The notes under the pieces are model-generated. The model searched no databases. It saw only the letters and a list, made by a program, of their open reading frames with translations, and had not been told where the DNA came from. A program made the translations under genes and the position numbers. Of a DNA stretch of 64,000 nt, positions 50,613 to 58,965 are shown in pieces (position 1 is the stretch's first letter; every line of letters begins with the position of its first letter). Origin of the DNA: Aestuariivita sp049276915. Its GTDB lineage: Bacteria; Pseudomonadota; Alphaproteobacteria; Rhodobacterales; Rhodobacteraceae. The stretch is from contig NZ_JBASXK010000134.1 of NCBI RefSeq assembly GCF_049276915.1, positions 1 to 64,000 on the forward strand, given 5' to 3'.

Positions 50613-51253
50613 CGCACCGGGGTGAACACCGCATCCCTGAGGGTGCAGTCGCGCACCACGTCCTGTCCGCAAGGGACCGGGTCGAGATCACGTGACAAGC
50701 AGAGGCGGGCCTCTTGTATGTGCCCGTCTTTGCAGGTGATGGTGATGCCGTCTGGTTCCATCCCGGTGTTTTCCTTGAGGAACGCCTCTTCGACGACAGA
50801 GGCCGGGAGTTTTACGGTGCGATCAAGCCGGCGGAAGATTTCGGGGCGGGTGACCCGACCGTAGGCTTCGCGTGACAGGGCATAGTATTCCGCCGCCGAC
50901 AGTCCCGAGCAGCTGCCGTGCTTTTTCCACTGGTACCAGGCAAGACCGGCGGTGCCCATGATATCGGCCATCGCTGCCGTCATGGCGCGGGGGGGCGGGC
51001 GCTCGGCGGTTTGGCAGAAGGCCGGCCAGCCGCGGTGATATTGAGGCCAGAGCCCATGCAGGATCCAGCCGTGATCGTGGCGCGCGTCGCATTGATCCGA
51101 GCCGCGCGCGTCACCTTCAAGGGCGCACCAGTTGGGTGACCAGCTGAGCGCCAGCACATAGTAGTCGAACTGCCCCGCGGTATCATCCGCGCGCCCGCCA
51201 AGGGGCAGGGCGATCAACAGGCTTGCCCAGAGTGTCAGTACCGCGGCGCGCAT
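50609..51253 (-). CDS. Ribonuclease T2 family protein
   Basis: Secreted or periplasmic endoribonuclease, 214 residues. Signal peptide about 1-22 (MRAAVLTLWASLLIALPLGGRA). Both catalytic segments are intact: CAS I HGLWPQY (66-72) and CAS II WKKHGSC (109-115). Cysteines are distributed for disulfides. ATG 51253 follows GAAGGAAAGAGA. Likely role is to scavenge RNA for phosphate or nucleosides; the NudC and 5'-nucleotidase genes downstream could act on products, though they are not linked. Confidence 0.9.
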   Translation of the reverse strand: MRAAVLTLWASLLIALPLGGRADDTAGQFDYYVLALSWSPNWCALEGDARGSDQCDARHDHGWILHGLWPQYHRGWPAFCQTAERPPPRAMTAAMADIMGTAGLAWYQWKKHGSCSGLSAAEYYALSREAYGRVTRPEIFRRLDRTVKLPASVVEEAFLKENTGMEPDGITITCKDGHIQEARLCLSRDLDPVPCGQDVVRDCTLRDAVFTPVR

Positions 51254-51379
51254 TCTCTCTTTCCTTCTGGCGTCTGGCTGACTATACAGCGGCCAAGTTC
51301 CCCGACAATGGAAACCGTTCTGCCTCGCAGGACAGCCAATTCCAGGCGACGGGAGAGATTTGCGCAAAGGAGACGCGAC

Positions 51380-52141
51380 ATGGCAAAACCGTTGATGGCC
51401 AAGGCAACTGCTGTTTGGCTGGTGGACAACACGACTCTGAGTTTCAAACAGATCGCGGATTTCGTCGAAATGCATGAGCTGGAGATCCAGGGCATTGCCG
51501 ATGGCGATGTTGCCGTTGGCGTGAAAGGGTTTGACCCGATCGCCAACAACCAGCTTACGCAGGACGAGATTGATGCGGCCGAGGCCGATCCTCTTCATGT
51601 TCTCAAGCTGAAGTTCAATGCATCGGCTGTTGGTGAGGAAAAGCGTCGCGGTCCGCGCTATACGCCCCTGTCCAAGCGTCAGGACCGCCCTGCATCGATC
51701 CTCTGGCTGGTCAAGTTCCATCCCGAGCTGACGGATGCCCAGATCTCGAAGCTGGTCGGGACGACCAAGCCGACGATCCAGGCGATCCGCGAACGCACGC
51801 ATTGGAACATCTCGAACATTCAGCCGATCGATCCTGTGGCTCTGGGCCTGTGCAAACAATCCGAGCTGGATGCGGCCGTGCAGAAGGCCGCGGCCAAGAA
51901 AGCCAAGGAAGGCGTGGTCATGAGCGATGACGAACGCCGCATGCTGGTCTCGACCGAGCAGAGCCTTGGCATGGATACGGAACCCAAGATTCCAAGCGCG
52001 ATCGAAGGGCTGGAAACCTTCACGTTGAGTGGCTCGACCGACTATGAGCCCGAGCCTGAAGCGGCGATTGCGGATGCTGAGAGCCTCTTTAACCTGCCCA
52101 AGGGTGGCAGGCATGATGACGAGGATGATGACGACATTTGA
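51380..52141 (+). CDS. trcR: DUF1013 family cell-cycle regulator (TrcR type)
   Basis: 253-residue alphaproteobacterial protein of the DUF1013 family, named TrcR in current annotation schemes as a cell-cycle transcriptional regulator. N-terminal part MAKPLMAKATAVWLVDNTTL followed by a helix-turn-helix-like region (SFKQIADFVEMHELEIQGIA) and a second one (LTDAQISKLVGTTKPTIQAI). The C-terminus is acidic and low complexity (HDDEDDDDI). ATG 51380 has AAAGGAG upstream. A strong terminator ends the unit. Confidence 0.85.
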   Translation: MAKPLMAKATAVWLVDNTTLSFKQIADFVEMHELEIQGIADGDVAVGVKGFDPIANNQLTQDEIDAAEADPLHVLKLKFNASAVGEEKRRGPRYTPLSKRQDRPASILWLVKFHPELTDAQISKLVGTTKPTIQAIRERTHWNISNIQPIDPVALGLCKQSELDAAVQKAAAKKAKEGVVMSDDERRMLVSTEQSLGMDTEPKIPSAIEGLETFTLSGSTDYEPEPEAAIADAESLFNLPKGGRHDDEDDDDI

Positions 52142-52166
52142 CCTGTCGGTTCATTGACCGGTTTGA

Positions 52167-52200
52167 CCCCGGCCTGCCAGTGGCAGCGCCGGGGTTTTTT
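52167..52200 (+). terminator. Terminator of trcR
   Basis: CCCCGGC (52167-52173) pairs with GCCGGGG (52188-52194), with an inner CTGCCA/TGGCAG pairing, followed by six T residues. Confidence 0.88.
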
Positions 52201-52239
52201 GTGACCGCGCGGTATCATGTGTGATCCGGCCTGTGTCGC

Positions 52240-53181
52240 TCAAACAGCGGCTGCGTGGGTCCGCAAGAACGGCAACCACTCGGACAGCACCTGCTCGGGG
52301 CATTCTTCGGCAAGGTAGTGCCCTCCGGGCAATGCGTGTCCGTCCACCTTGCTTGCCCGCAAGCGCCAGAGCGCAAGACAGTCAAAATGCGCCTCGATCG
52401 CGCCGTTCCGGCCCCAGAGGGCAAGAAGGGGCATGCTGAGCTTTGACGGGTCCGCATCATCCTGCGCGATATCCATGCTGGCCGCGGCCCTGTAGTCTTC
52501 GCATGTGGCATGTATGCTGGCAGGGTCGCGGAAGGCAGAAAGATATTCCTCCAGCGCCTGTCTGGCGAAGGGCGTCGCGCCTGCCAAGCCCGAACAGCAT
52601 TTCTTGCACCAGAACCAATCCGGGTCGGCCTGGATCAGCTTTTCGGGAAAGGGCGCGGGCTGGATCAGCCAGTACCAGTGCCAATAGGCCGTGGCAAAGG
52701 CGGTGCCTGCTTGCGCGTACATCTCACGCGTGGGTGCGATATCCAGAATGGCGAGCGCGGCGACCCGTTCGGGGTGATCGGCGGCAAGGCGATGGGCCAC
52801 GCGCGCGCCGCGATCATGGGCACCGATCACAAAGCGCGGGTATCCAAGGGCTGCCATCACCTCGACCATGTCGGTTGCCATGGCGCGTTTGGAATAGGGG
52901 GCGTGATCAGGAGTGCTTTCGGGTTTGAACGACCGGCCATAGCCACGCAGATCGGCTGCGATCACCGTGAACTCCTGCGCAAGGGCAGGTGCCAGGCGGT
53001 GCCACATGGCACTGGTTTGCGGATAGCCATGAAGCAGGAGCAGGGGCGGACCCGAGCCGGCGATGCGGCAGAATATTTCGCCTTGGTCGAGCGCGATCAA
53101 TCGCTCCTGGAACCCGTCGAAAAAACCGGGTGCCAGGGGCGCGTTTTGCACGATCAGCTCTGGGTGAAACGGGTCTGCCAT
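52240..53181 (-). CDS. Fluoroacetate/haloacetate dehalogenase-like alpha/beta hydrolase
   Basis: 313 residues of alpha/beta-hydrolase fold. The nucleophile is Asp in GAHDRGARVAHR (D123, with R124 and R127), not Ser. D147, H168 and W169 keep the spacing of the fluoroacetate dehalogenase of Rhodopseudomonas palustris (D110, R111, R114, D134, H155, W156 as I recall), and a Tyr (Y230) and catalytic His (H288 in GGHYLAEE) follow. This set binds carboxylate and halide in that family. Predicted to hydrolyse 2-haloacetates, though epoxide hydrolases are related. Cytoplasmic; no dedicated neighbours. Confidence 0.82.
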   Translation of the reverse strand: MADPFHPELIVQNAPLAPGFFDGFQERLIALDQGEIFCRIAGSGPPLLLLHGYPQTSAMWHRLAPALAQEFTVIAADLRGYGRSFKPESTPDHAPYSKRAMATDMVEVMAALGYPRFVIGAHDRGARVAHRLAADHPERVAALAILDIAPTREMYAQAGTAFATAYWHWYWLIQPAPFPEKLIQADPDWFWCKKCCSGLAGATPFARQALEEYLSAFRDPASIHATCEDYRAAASMDIAQDDADPSKLSMPLLALWGRNGAIEAHFDCLALWRLRASKVDGHALPGGHYLAEECPEQVLSEWLPFLRTHAAAV

Positions 53182-53270
53182 CTGTGATCAAAATGACGCT
53201 TGTTGGCCGGCGTTGCAAATTTTTCATCACGTTGAAATTAACTCTTGCACGACTCATCGTTTGAGCCCAA

Positions 53271-53396
53271 ATGGCGCCTCACAGACGCCAACGCACGCGC
53301 CTCTGGCCAAGCCTTCGGTCTTCGCGTTTATGTAGCGACGGTAACGTCTCTGATTGTTTAACCCTACCCTTTGATGGGCGGTTCTTTTGGAGATGA
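53271..53396 (+). CDS. Arginine-rich leader ORF upstream of the ornithine decarboxylase-type gene
   Basis: 41-codon ORF, ATG 53271 to TGA 53394-53396, two bases before the decarboxylase start. It begins MAPHRRQRTR and ends TLPFDGRFFWR. E. coli SpeFL, an ornithine-sensing leader peptide, has as I recall an MPHIRR segment and ends with FDFHFFNAR, so both termini resemble it. Eight of the first 20 residues are Arg or His. The Shine-Dalgarno of the downstream gene (TTGGAG) is inside its last codons. The SD of the ORF itself is weak (TTGAG). The alphaproteobacterial speF RNA motif is expected in the same place. Confidence 0.55.
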   Translation: MAPHRRQRTRLWPSLRSSRLCSDGNVSDCLTLPFDGRFFWR

Positions 53397-53398
53397 CC

Positions 53399-54562
53399 AT
53401 GAACGCTTTTGCTGGCGGCGCTTTCAGCGCGGTGCCTTCCCGTGACTCTGCCCTTGATTACATCGCTCAGAACAGCTTTGAGCGCCCGACGCTGGTGATC
53501 GATAGCGCTCGGGTTGGCGAGCAGTATGACGCGCTCAGTGCGGGTCTGGCCGATGCGCATATTCACTATGCGGTCAAAGCCAACCCGGCACCCGAGATCA
53601 TCCGCCTGCTGGTCCAGCGCGGGTCTGGCTTTGATGCCGCAAGCCGCGCCGAGATCGAGCTGTGCCTGGCCCAAGGTGCCCGCCCGGAAAAGATTTCCTT
53701 TGGCAACACGGTGAAAAAACCCAGCGATATCGCCTTTGCCTGGGCAATGGGTGTGCGCCTGTTCGCGGCGGATGCCGCTGCCGAGCTTGAGAAGATCGCA
53801 GCGCATGCGCCGGGTGCTCAGGTCTATCTGCGCGTGCTGGTGGAAAGCCAGCTGGCAGACTGGCCGCTGTCACGCAAATTCGGATGCGCGCCCTCGATGC
53901 TGCCCGAGTTGCTGGACATGTCCGTCGCCTTGGGGCTGCGTCCCGTGGGGCTGTCGTTTCATGTGGGAAGCCAGACCCGCGAGTCGGCATTCTGGGCCCC
54001 GGTTCTGGACCAGATGGTACAGCTTTGGGACCGCGCGCGCGCGTCAGGTCACGATCTGACGCTGCTCAATATTGGTGGTGGGTTCCCGGCGTTTTACGAC
54101 CAGCCGGTCGAAGCGCCACGGGCCTATGCGGCCGGGGTCATGGCGCAGGTGCGCGCGCGTTTTAGCGGGATCGACGTGATGGCCGAGCCGGGGCGCGGGA
54201 TGGTGGCAGAGGCCGGACATATTGCCGCCGAAGTTCTGCTGGTGTCGCGCAAATCGGACGATGATCTGCATCGCTGGGTCTATCTGGACATTGGCAAGTT
54301 CTCGGGGCTGGCGGAAACCATGGATGAGGCGATCCGCTATCGCTTTGATACCGCCCATGACGGAGGGGATACGGGCCCCTGCATCCTGGCAGGCCCGTCC
54401 TGTGACAGTGCCGATGTGCTTTACGAAAAGCGCCCGGTGAATCTGCCGCTGAACCTGCGCGCCGGGGACAGGATCGTGATCCGCAACTGCGGAGCCTACA
54501 CCACGACCTATGCCTCTGTGGGCTTCAATGGCTTTCCACCACTGGACGTCATCGTTCTGTGA
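53399..54562 (+). CDS. Ornithine/lysine decarboxylase-family enzyme (alanine-racemase fold)
   Basis: PLP enzyme of fold III that decarboxylates ornithine (to putrescine) or lysine. 387 residues from ATG 53399; PLP lysine K60 in HYAVKANP, GGGFPA glycine loop, AEPGRGMVAEAG and the active-site cysteine motif GPSCDSADVLY. This type is usual in alphaproteobacteria (SpeC2/LdcE-like). It is the sole polyamine gene seen. Translation is probably coupled to the leader ORF that ends two bases before it. A weak hairpin follows. Confidence 0.88.
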   Translation: MNAFAGGAFSAVPSRDSALDYIAQNSFERPTLVIDSARVGEQYDALSAGLADAHIHYAVKANPAPEIIRLLVQRGSGFDAASRAEIELCLAQGARPEKISFGNTVKKPSDIAFAWAMGVRLFAADAAAELEKIAAHAPGAQVYLRVLVESQLADWPLSRKFGCAPSMLPELLDMSVALGLRPVGLSFHVGSQTRESAFWAPVLDQMVQLWDRARASGHDLTLLNIGGGFPAFYDQPVEAPRAYAAGVMAQVRARFSGIDVMAEPGRGMVAEAGHIAAEVLLVSRKSDDDLHRWVYLDIGKFSGLAETMDEAIRYRFDTAHDGGDTGPCILAGPSCDSADVLYEKRPVNLPLNLRAGDRIVIRNCGAYTTTYASVGFNGFPPLDVIVL

Positions 54563-54573
54563 GTTGAAGGCAC

Positions 54574-54601
54574 GTCGCCTGCTTTGGGAGGGGCAGGCGA
54601 C
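54574..54601 (+). terminator. Hairpin after the ornithine decarboxylase gene
   Basis: 9-bp perfect stem GTCGCCTGC (54574-54582) with GCAGGCGAC (54593-54601), 10-nt loop. No T tract follows on either strand, so termination may be inefficient or rho-assisted. Confidence 0.4.
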
Positions 54602-54621
54602 GGAGGCTGAAATGACCGGGA

Positions 54622-55044
54622 TCAGCCGGTCTGGCGGCGCGTGATGAGCAGACGCAGCCATGGCGTCAGGGCGAACACCACCTGTCCGCTCAGACCTGTC
54701 AGCCCCGGCGGGGTAAAAAGCTCCGAGGCGAAGGATGACAGTGTTCCCCCCAGTATGAGGGTCAGCCCGATTTCCCCGGCAATCAGCAACACGAACCCGG
54801 TCGCGCCCATTTTCAGGCGCGCGGTCGGCGTGCCAAGCCTGTCCTTTCCGCGGGTCAGAAAACCGGCCGCCCACCAGGACAAAGCCAGCATGACCGGCAG
54901 TTCGATCACAACCGCGATCTGGCGGCCAAGGGCGGGTTCCAGCACCAGCACGCGCAGCGTGCCAAGCATAAAGCCTGCAGCAAAGATCAGCGCAAAATAT
55001 GAAAGCCCTGCGCGCAGGGCGGTCATGGTCTCAGCCCGTGTCAC
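54622..55044 (-). CDS. Four-helix membrane protein of unknown function
   Basis: 140 residues with four hydrophobic segments (about 13-32, 42-62, 78-98 and 115-132). Begins at a GTG that overlaps the recR stop (GTGA) and has AAGGA upstream, so it is translationally coupled to recR. The segments LSYFALIFAAGFMLGTLRVL and LPVMLALSWWAAGFLTR are typical of a conserved alphaproteobacterial hypothetical family. Function unknown. Confidence 0.7.
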   Translation of the reverse strand: MTRAETMTALRAGLSYFALIFAAGFMLGTLRVLVLEPALGRQIAVVIELPVMLALSWWAAGFLTRGKDRLGTPTARLKMGATGFVLLIAGEIGLTLILGGTLSSFASELFTPPGLTGLSGQVVFALTPWLRLLITRRQTG

Positions 55045-55634
55045 AAGTCCTTGCGCGCGCGCAGGGCGGCGCTGATCGTGCCATCATCAAGGTAGTCAAG
55101 TTCGCCACCGATGGGTACGCCCTGCGCCAGAGACGTGAGGCGACACTGACCATTCAACTGATCGGCGATGTAATGCGCCGTGGTCAGCCCATCCACAGTT
55201 GCATTCAGCGCAAGGATGACTTCGGTGATCCCTTCTGTCGCGACGCGGTCCCGCAGGCGGGGGATGCGCAATTCATCCGGGCCGACGGCATCCAGGGCCG
55301 ACAATGTGCCGCCCAGCACATGGTATCGGCCCTTGAAGACCCGCGCGCGCTCCATGGCCCAGAGGTCTGCCACGTCTTCGACAACGCACAGCTCGCCGGT
55401 GGCGCGCCTGTCGTCCTTGCAGATATCGCAGATGTCGCCGGTGCCGATATTTCCGCAGTTGAGGCATTCCCGCGCGGTCGCCGCAACGGTTTGCATCAGA
55501 TCGGCCAGTGGAATCAGCATCAAGGCCCGTTTGCGGATCAGATGCAGCACCGCGCGCCGCGCCGAACGCGGGCCGAGGCCGGGCAGTTTGGCCATCAGCT
55601 CGATCAGCGCGTCGATATCGGTGTTGCTGCTCAT
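55041..55634 (-). CDS. recR: Recombination mediator protein RecR
   Basis: Works with RecO (and RecF) to load RecA on gapped DNA. 197 residues. N-terminal helix-hairpin-helix (LPGLGPRSARRAVLHLIR), a C4 zinc finger (CLNCGNIGTGDICDIC) and a Toprim domain (VVEDVADLWAMERARVFKGR, VLGGTLSALD). Part of the dnaX-ybaB-recR cluster. Confidence 0.95.
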   Translation of the reverse strand: MSSNTDIDALIELMAKLPGLGPRSARRAVLHLIRKRALMLIPLADLMQTVAATARECLNCGNIGTGDICDICKDDRRATGELCVVEDVADLWAMERARVFKGRYHVLGGTLSALDAVGPDELRIPRLRDRVATEGITEVILALNATVDGLTTAHYIADQLNGQCRLTSLAQGVPIGGELDYLDDGTISAALRARKDL

Positions 55635-55698
55635 GGGTTTCCTGCGCGGCCTGCCGGTATTCTGTGCAACCCCGCGACTCCGCTCCTCTTGGGTATGT

Positions 55699-56043
55699 TC
55701 AGAACGGAAGCTTGATGTCCTTTGGCAGGCCCAGACCTTCGGTCAGCTTGCCCATTTCTTCCTGTGCCCGTTCGGCGGCTTTGGTCTGGGCATCCTTGAT
55801 CGCGGCAAGAATCAGGTCCTCGACGACTTCCTTGTCATCACCGTTGAAGATCGACGGATCGATATCCAGCGCCTTCAGATCGCCCTTGGCCGTGGCCGTG
55901 GCTTTGACAAGGCCGGCACCTGCTTCGCCAGTCACCATGATGTTGTGCAGATTGTCCTGCATCTCGGCCATCTTGGTTTGCATTTCCTGGGCTTTTTTCA
56001 TCATCCCGGCCATATCACCGAGGCCGCCTAGTCCTTTGAGCAT
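55699..56043 (-). CDS. ybaB: YbaB/EbfC nucleoid-associated protein
   Basis: DNA-binding dimer of 114 residues with the tweezer-like fold. Start ATG 56043 (MLKGLGGLGDMAGMMKKAQEMQ) has CAGGAGA upstream; an upstream in-frame ATG lacks one. The typical long N-terminal helix and KGDLKALDIDPSIFNGDD segment are present. It sits between dnaX and recR as in most bacteria, here with an extra membrane protein gene between it and dnaX. Confidence 0.92.
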   Translation of the reverse strand: MLKGLGGLGDMAGMMKKAQEMQTKMAEMQDNLHNIMVTGEAGAGLVKATATAKGDLKALDIDPSIFNGDDKEVVEDLILAAIKDAQTKAAERAQEEMGKLTEGLGLPKDIKLPF

Positions 56044-56159
56044 TTCGGAATTCTCCTGTTGTGAGTTGCTGTTTAGATACGGGCCTGCGTCTGTCGGCAC
56101 AAGCCCGGCCTGTCACCGGATCCGCATCCGGGACCACCCGTCGCTTCGGGGCGCGTGCC

Positions 56160-56606
56160 TCAACGGGGGTCTGATTTCGGCGAGGTATAGAGGATCATCG
56201 CCACGCTCAGCGCGGCCACCACGGCAATGAACAATGACGCCGAGCCGACACAGCCTTCGGCGATACCTGCGGCGCGACCGCCAAAATCGGTAAACGCCAG
56301 CACAGAGGTGATGACCGTCCAAAGCACAACCAGCACCAATGCGCCCCATTTCGACTTGAAACGGATGGCTACTGCGCTGGCCAAAAGCAGGATCAGCACG
56401 ATCGGGTTCGAGAACAGCAAGATCGCTTCGGACACTGCGCTGACTTCCGTGCCCGGTATCCAGTCCGGGCGCATCACGGCGCAGCTTTGGGCAAGTGCAG
56501 AGTTCGGCGACAGAACGAAAAGCGGGATCAGGTAGCGCAGATGTGATCGACGCAGGCTGCCACCGAGTTTCAGCGCGACGCTGGCGGGGGATGGTTTGGC
56601 GGGCAT
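56160..56606 (-). CDS. Membrane protein of unknown function inserted in the dnaX-ybaB-recR cluster
   Basis: 148 residues from ATG 56606, immediately after the dnaX stop; its ribosome binding site (GAGGAAGA) lies within the dnaX end. The N-terminus resembles a signal peptide (LRYLIPLFVLSPNSALAQS) followed by three hydrophobic segments (about 60-80, 86-105, 120-141). Its DNA base composition looks less biased than that of its neighbours. No family recognised. It may have joined this conserved cluster by insertion. Confidence 0.65.
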   Translation of the reverse strand: MPAKPSPASVALKLGGSLRRSHLRYLIPLFVLSPNSALAQSCAVMRPDWIPGTEVSAVSEAILLFSNPIVLILLLASAVAIRFKSKWGALVLVVLWTVITSVLAFTDFGGRAAGIAEGCVGSASLFIAVVAALSVAMILYTSPKSDPR

Positions 56607-56608
56607 TT

Positions 56609-58360
56609 TCAGTCTTCCTCGAAGGGGTCCCATTCGTCTTCCACTTCGGGCAGGGCCTGCGCCTGTGCGTCTGCGGCCAGTTCGGCGGGCGTCCGGATGT
56701 CCTTGATCTGCGCCTTGGGAAAGGCGGCCATCACGGCCTGCACCATGGGATGGGCATGTGCCGCGTCTTCCAGCGCATAGCGTTCGGCGTTGCGCGTCTC
56801 GTCGATGGTCTTGCCCCCGCCTTCGGACACGACCGAGACCGCCCATCTGTTGCCCGTCCAAAGCTGCAGGCGCTGGCCAAGACGCTGGGCCAGGTCGCCG
56901 GGTGCTTTCGGCGACGGCTCGAACTCGATCCGGCCGGGCTGGTAGCGGGCCAGGCGCAGACCGGTTTCCACATCCACCAGCAGCTTGCCATCGCGATTGG
57001 CCCGGATCAGTTCGATCACGTGCTCGAAGGTGGGAAACCGGGCAAGGGCGGCGTCGACATCCTGTGCAAGGGCAGTGGTCTGACCCGAGGCGGACGGATT
57101 GGACATCATGCGCGATTGCGCCTGGGCAACCGCCTGGGTGCCCGACACGGGTGCCGCCCCCATGCCGCTGCGCGGCGGTGTCGGTCCGGTGGGCGGCGCA
57201 TCCTGCAATTTGCGTACCAGTTCTTCGGGCGAGGGCAGGTCGGCAACATGGGTCAGCCGGATGATGGCCATTTCGGCGGCCATCATGGCGTTGGGCGCGG
57301 CGGCGACCTCTTCCAGTGCCTTGAGCAGCATCTGCCACATCCGGGTCAGGACACGCATGGGCAGGGCTTCGGCCATCTGCACGCCGCGCTGGCGTTCATC
57401 CGGGCTGACCGTCGGGTCTTCGGCGGCATCCGGCGTGATCTTGACCACGGAAATCCAATGGGTGATCTCGGCCAGATCGCGCAGCACCGCCATGGGATCA
57501 GCGCCGTCGGCATATTGCGCGCCAAGTTCGCCCAGGGCTCCGGCAGCGTCACCGCGCAGGATCATGTCCATCAGATCAAGCACCCGGCCCCGATCGGCCA
57601 GACCCAGCATCGCGCGCACCTGATCGGCGGTGGTTTCGCCGGCCCCATGGCTGATGGCCTGATCCAGAAGGGAGGTCGCATCCCGCGCCGAGCCTTCCGC
57701 CGCGCGGGTGATCAGGGCCAATGCGTCATCGGTGATCTCGGTGCCTTCGGCCCCGGCGATGCGGCGCAGAAGGGCGATCATGTCTTCGGGTTCGATCCGG
57801 CGCAGATCAAATCGCTGGCAGCGCGACAGCACCGTGACCGGGACCTTGCGGATCTCGGTCGTGGCAAAGATGAACTTGACGTGTGCAGGCGGTTCTTCCA
57901 GCGTTTTGAGCAGCGCGTTGAAGGCGCTGTTGGACAGCATGTGCACTTCGTCGATGATATAGATCTTGTAGCGGGCCGAGGCCGCGCGATAGGCGACGGA
58001 ATCGATGATCTCGCGGATATCGCCCACGCCCGTGCGCGAGGCGGCATCCATTTCCATCACATCGACGTGACGCCCTTCCATGATCGACACGCAATGCTCG
58101 CACTGGCCGCATGGTTCGGTGGTGGGTGTGCCGTTGCCGTCCGGCCCGATGCAGTTCATTCCCTTGGCGATGATCCGCGCGGTGGTGGTTTTGCCGGAGC
58201 CGCGAATGCCAGTCATGATAAAGGCCTGCGCGATCCGGTCCGCGGCGAACGCGTTCTTGAGCGTGCGCACCATGGCGTCCTGACCGACGAGATCCACAAA
58301 GGTCTCGGGGCGGTACTTGCGCGCAAGAACCTTGTAGCCTGCCTGTTCGCTGTCGCTCAT
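56609..58360 (-). CDS. dnaX: DNA polymerase III subunit tau/gamma
   Basis: Clamp-loader ATPase of 583 residues. Begins VLARKYRPETFVDLVGQDAM with Walker A GIRGSGKTT (51-59), a zinc-binding CGQCEHC, DEVHMLSNSAFNALLKTLEE (Walker B, sensor region) and sensor 2. The tau C-terminal part binds polymerase and helicase and ends with an acidic EDEWDPFEED. I see no slippery A-run for programmed frameshifting, so gamma may not be made. Followed by a membrane gene, ybaB and recR. Confidence 0.94.
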   Translation of the reverse strand: MSDSEQAGYKVLARKYRPETFVDLVGQDAMVRTLKNAFAADRIAQAFIMTGIRGSGKTTTARIIAKGMNCIGPDGNGTPTTEPCGQCEHCVSIMEGRHVDVMEMDAASRTGVGDIREIIDSVAYRAASARYKIYIIDEVHMLSNSAFNALLKTLEEPPAHVKFIFATTEIRKVPVTVLSRCQRFDLRRIEPEDMIALLRRIAGAEGTEITDDALALITRAAEGSARDATSLLDQAISHGAGETTADQVRAMLGLADRGRVLDLMDMILRGDAAGALGELGAQYADGADPMAVLRDLAEITHWISVVKITPDAAEDPTVSPDERQRGVQMAEALPMRVLTRMWQMLLKALEEVAAAPNAMMAAEMAIIRLTHVADLPSPEELVRKLQDAPPTGPTPPRSGMGAAPVSGTQAVAQAQSRMMSNPSASGQTTALAQDVDAALARFPTFEHVIELIRANRDGKLLVDVETGLRLARYQPGRIEFEPSPKAPGDLAQRLGQRLQLWTGNRWAVSVVSEGGGKTIDETRNAERYALEDAAHAHPMVQAVMAAFPKAQIKDIRTPAELAADAQAQALPEVEDEWDPFEED

Positions 58361-58812
58361 CTTCTCTCCGGGATTCGGCTGAAATCAGAGACTAGGCCAG
58401 CGCGTCAGAGGGGTCCAGCAATCAAAGCGACCTCGGCGCACGGTGCTGTAAGACAGTGGCAACCTGCCTTGGGTATATCTGTCCACGCAGCTGCATTGTC
58501 GTCCGTTTGGCACCGGGCGATGCGATCAGGACGATGGTTTGTCTTTCGCGCATTCACGCAGGTTCGGATTTACACCCCGGATCTGTGCACCCATCGTACT
58601 TTCAGCGGGCCCGCCCCCTGACGCCGTTCCATACACAGATAACAGCATCCCCCTGCCGGACACTGCGCCGAGCGGGGCAAAACCTCTGCGCATTGTGCCT
58701 AAAGCACAGTTACTGTGCCCGCCTCTCGCAACCTGCGGTCTGACAGGGCGGGGTGATCTCGGGGGATTTGCTGATGAATGGGCGTGTTCTGCCCGCCGTT
58801 GCGGGGCAAAGG
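58361..58812 (+). other. 450-base intergenic region between dnaX and SRP RNA
   Basis: No supported gene. It contains a small perfect inverted repeat GCACAG-TTA-CTGTGC (58704-58718). Open frames are short and shadow-like. It must carry the dnaX promoter near its left end. Confidence 0.45.
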
Positions 58813-58908
58813 TGAGAGGCTGGACAACGACCCAAGCGGGGCTCGTTACGGCTGCTTCCTTCCGGATCTGACCGGGTTGGCGAGGCGCTCGCCCGCGCCA
58901 ACCTCTCA
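58813..58908 (-). ncRNA. ffs: Small signal recognition particle RNA (4.5S type)
   Basis: On the minus strand the conserved apical hairpin GGTCAGATCCGGAAGGAAGCAGCC is flanked by long helical arms. The ends GAGAGGTTGG and CCAGCCTCTC pair to close the molecule, giving a 96-base RNA. A promoter starts seven bases upstream. It partners Ffh in targeting membrane proteins. Confidence 0.93.
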
Positions 58909-58914
58909 GGCGTG

Positions 58915-58943
58915 GATATAGGGGGCGCGGTTCGGATTCGCAA
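58915..58943 (-). promoter_or_regulatory. Promoter of the SRP RNA gene
   Basis: On the minus strand: TTGCGA (58943-58938), 17-base spacer, TATATC (58920-58915). The -10 element is seven bases from the predicted RNA 5' end. Confidence 0.7.
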
Positions 58944-58965
58944 GTGGCGCGGGGGGCAGCCCCGC

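Noticed and set aside
56609..58360. Programmed frameshift producing gamma from dnaX
   Set aside because: No A-rich slippery heptamer with downstream structure could be seen in the frame.
56495..58621. 708-residue plus-strand ORF opposite dnaX
   Set aside because: Entirely antisense to a full-length dnaX with all motifs; its translation is His/Arg/Gly-rich and has no recognisable domain. A GC-rich shadow frame.
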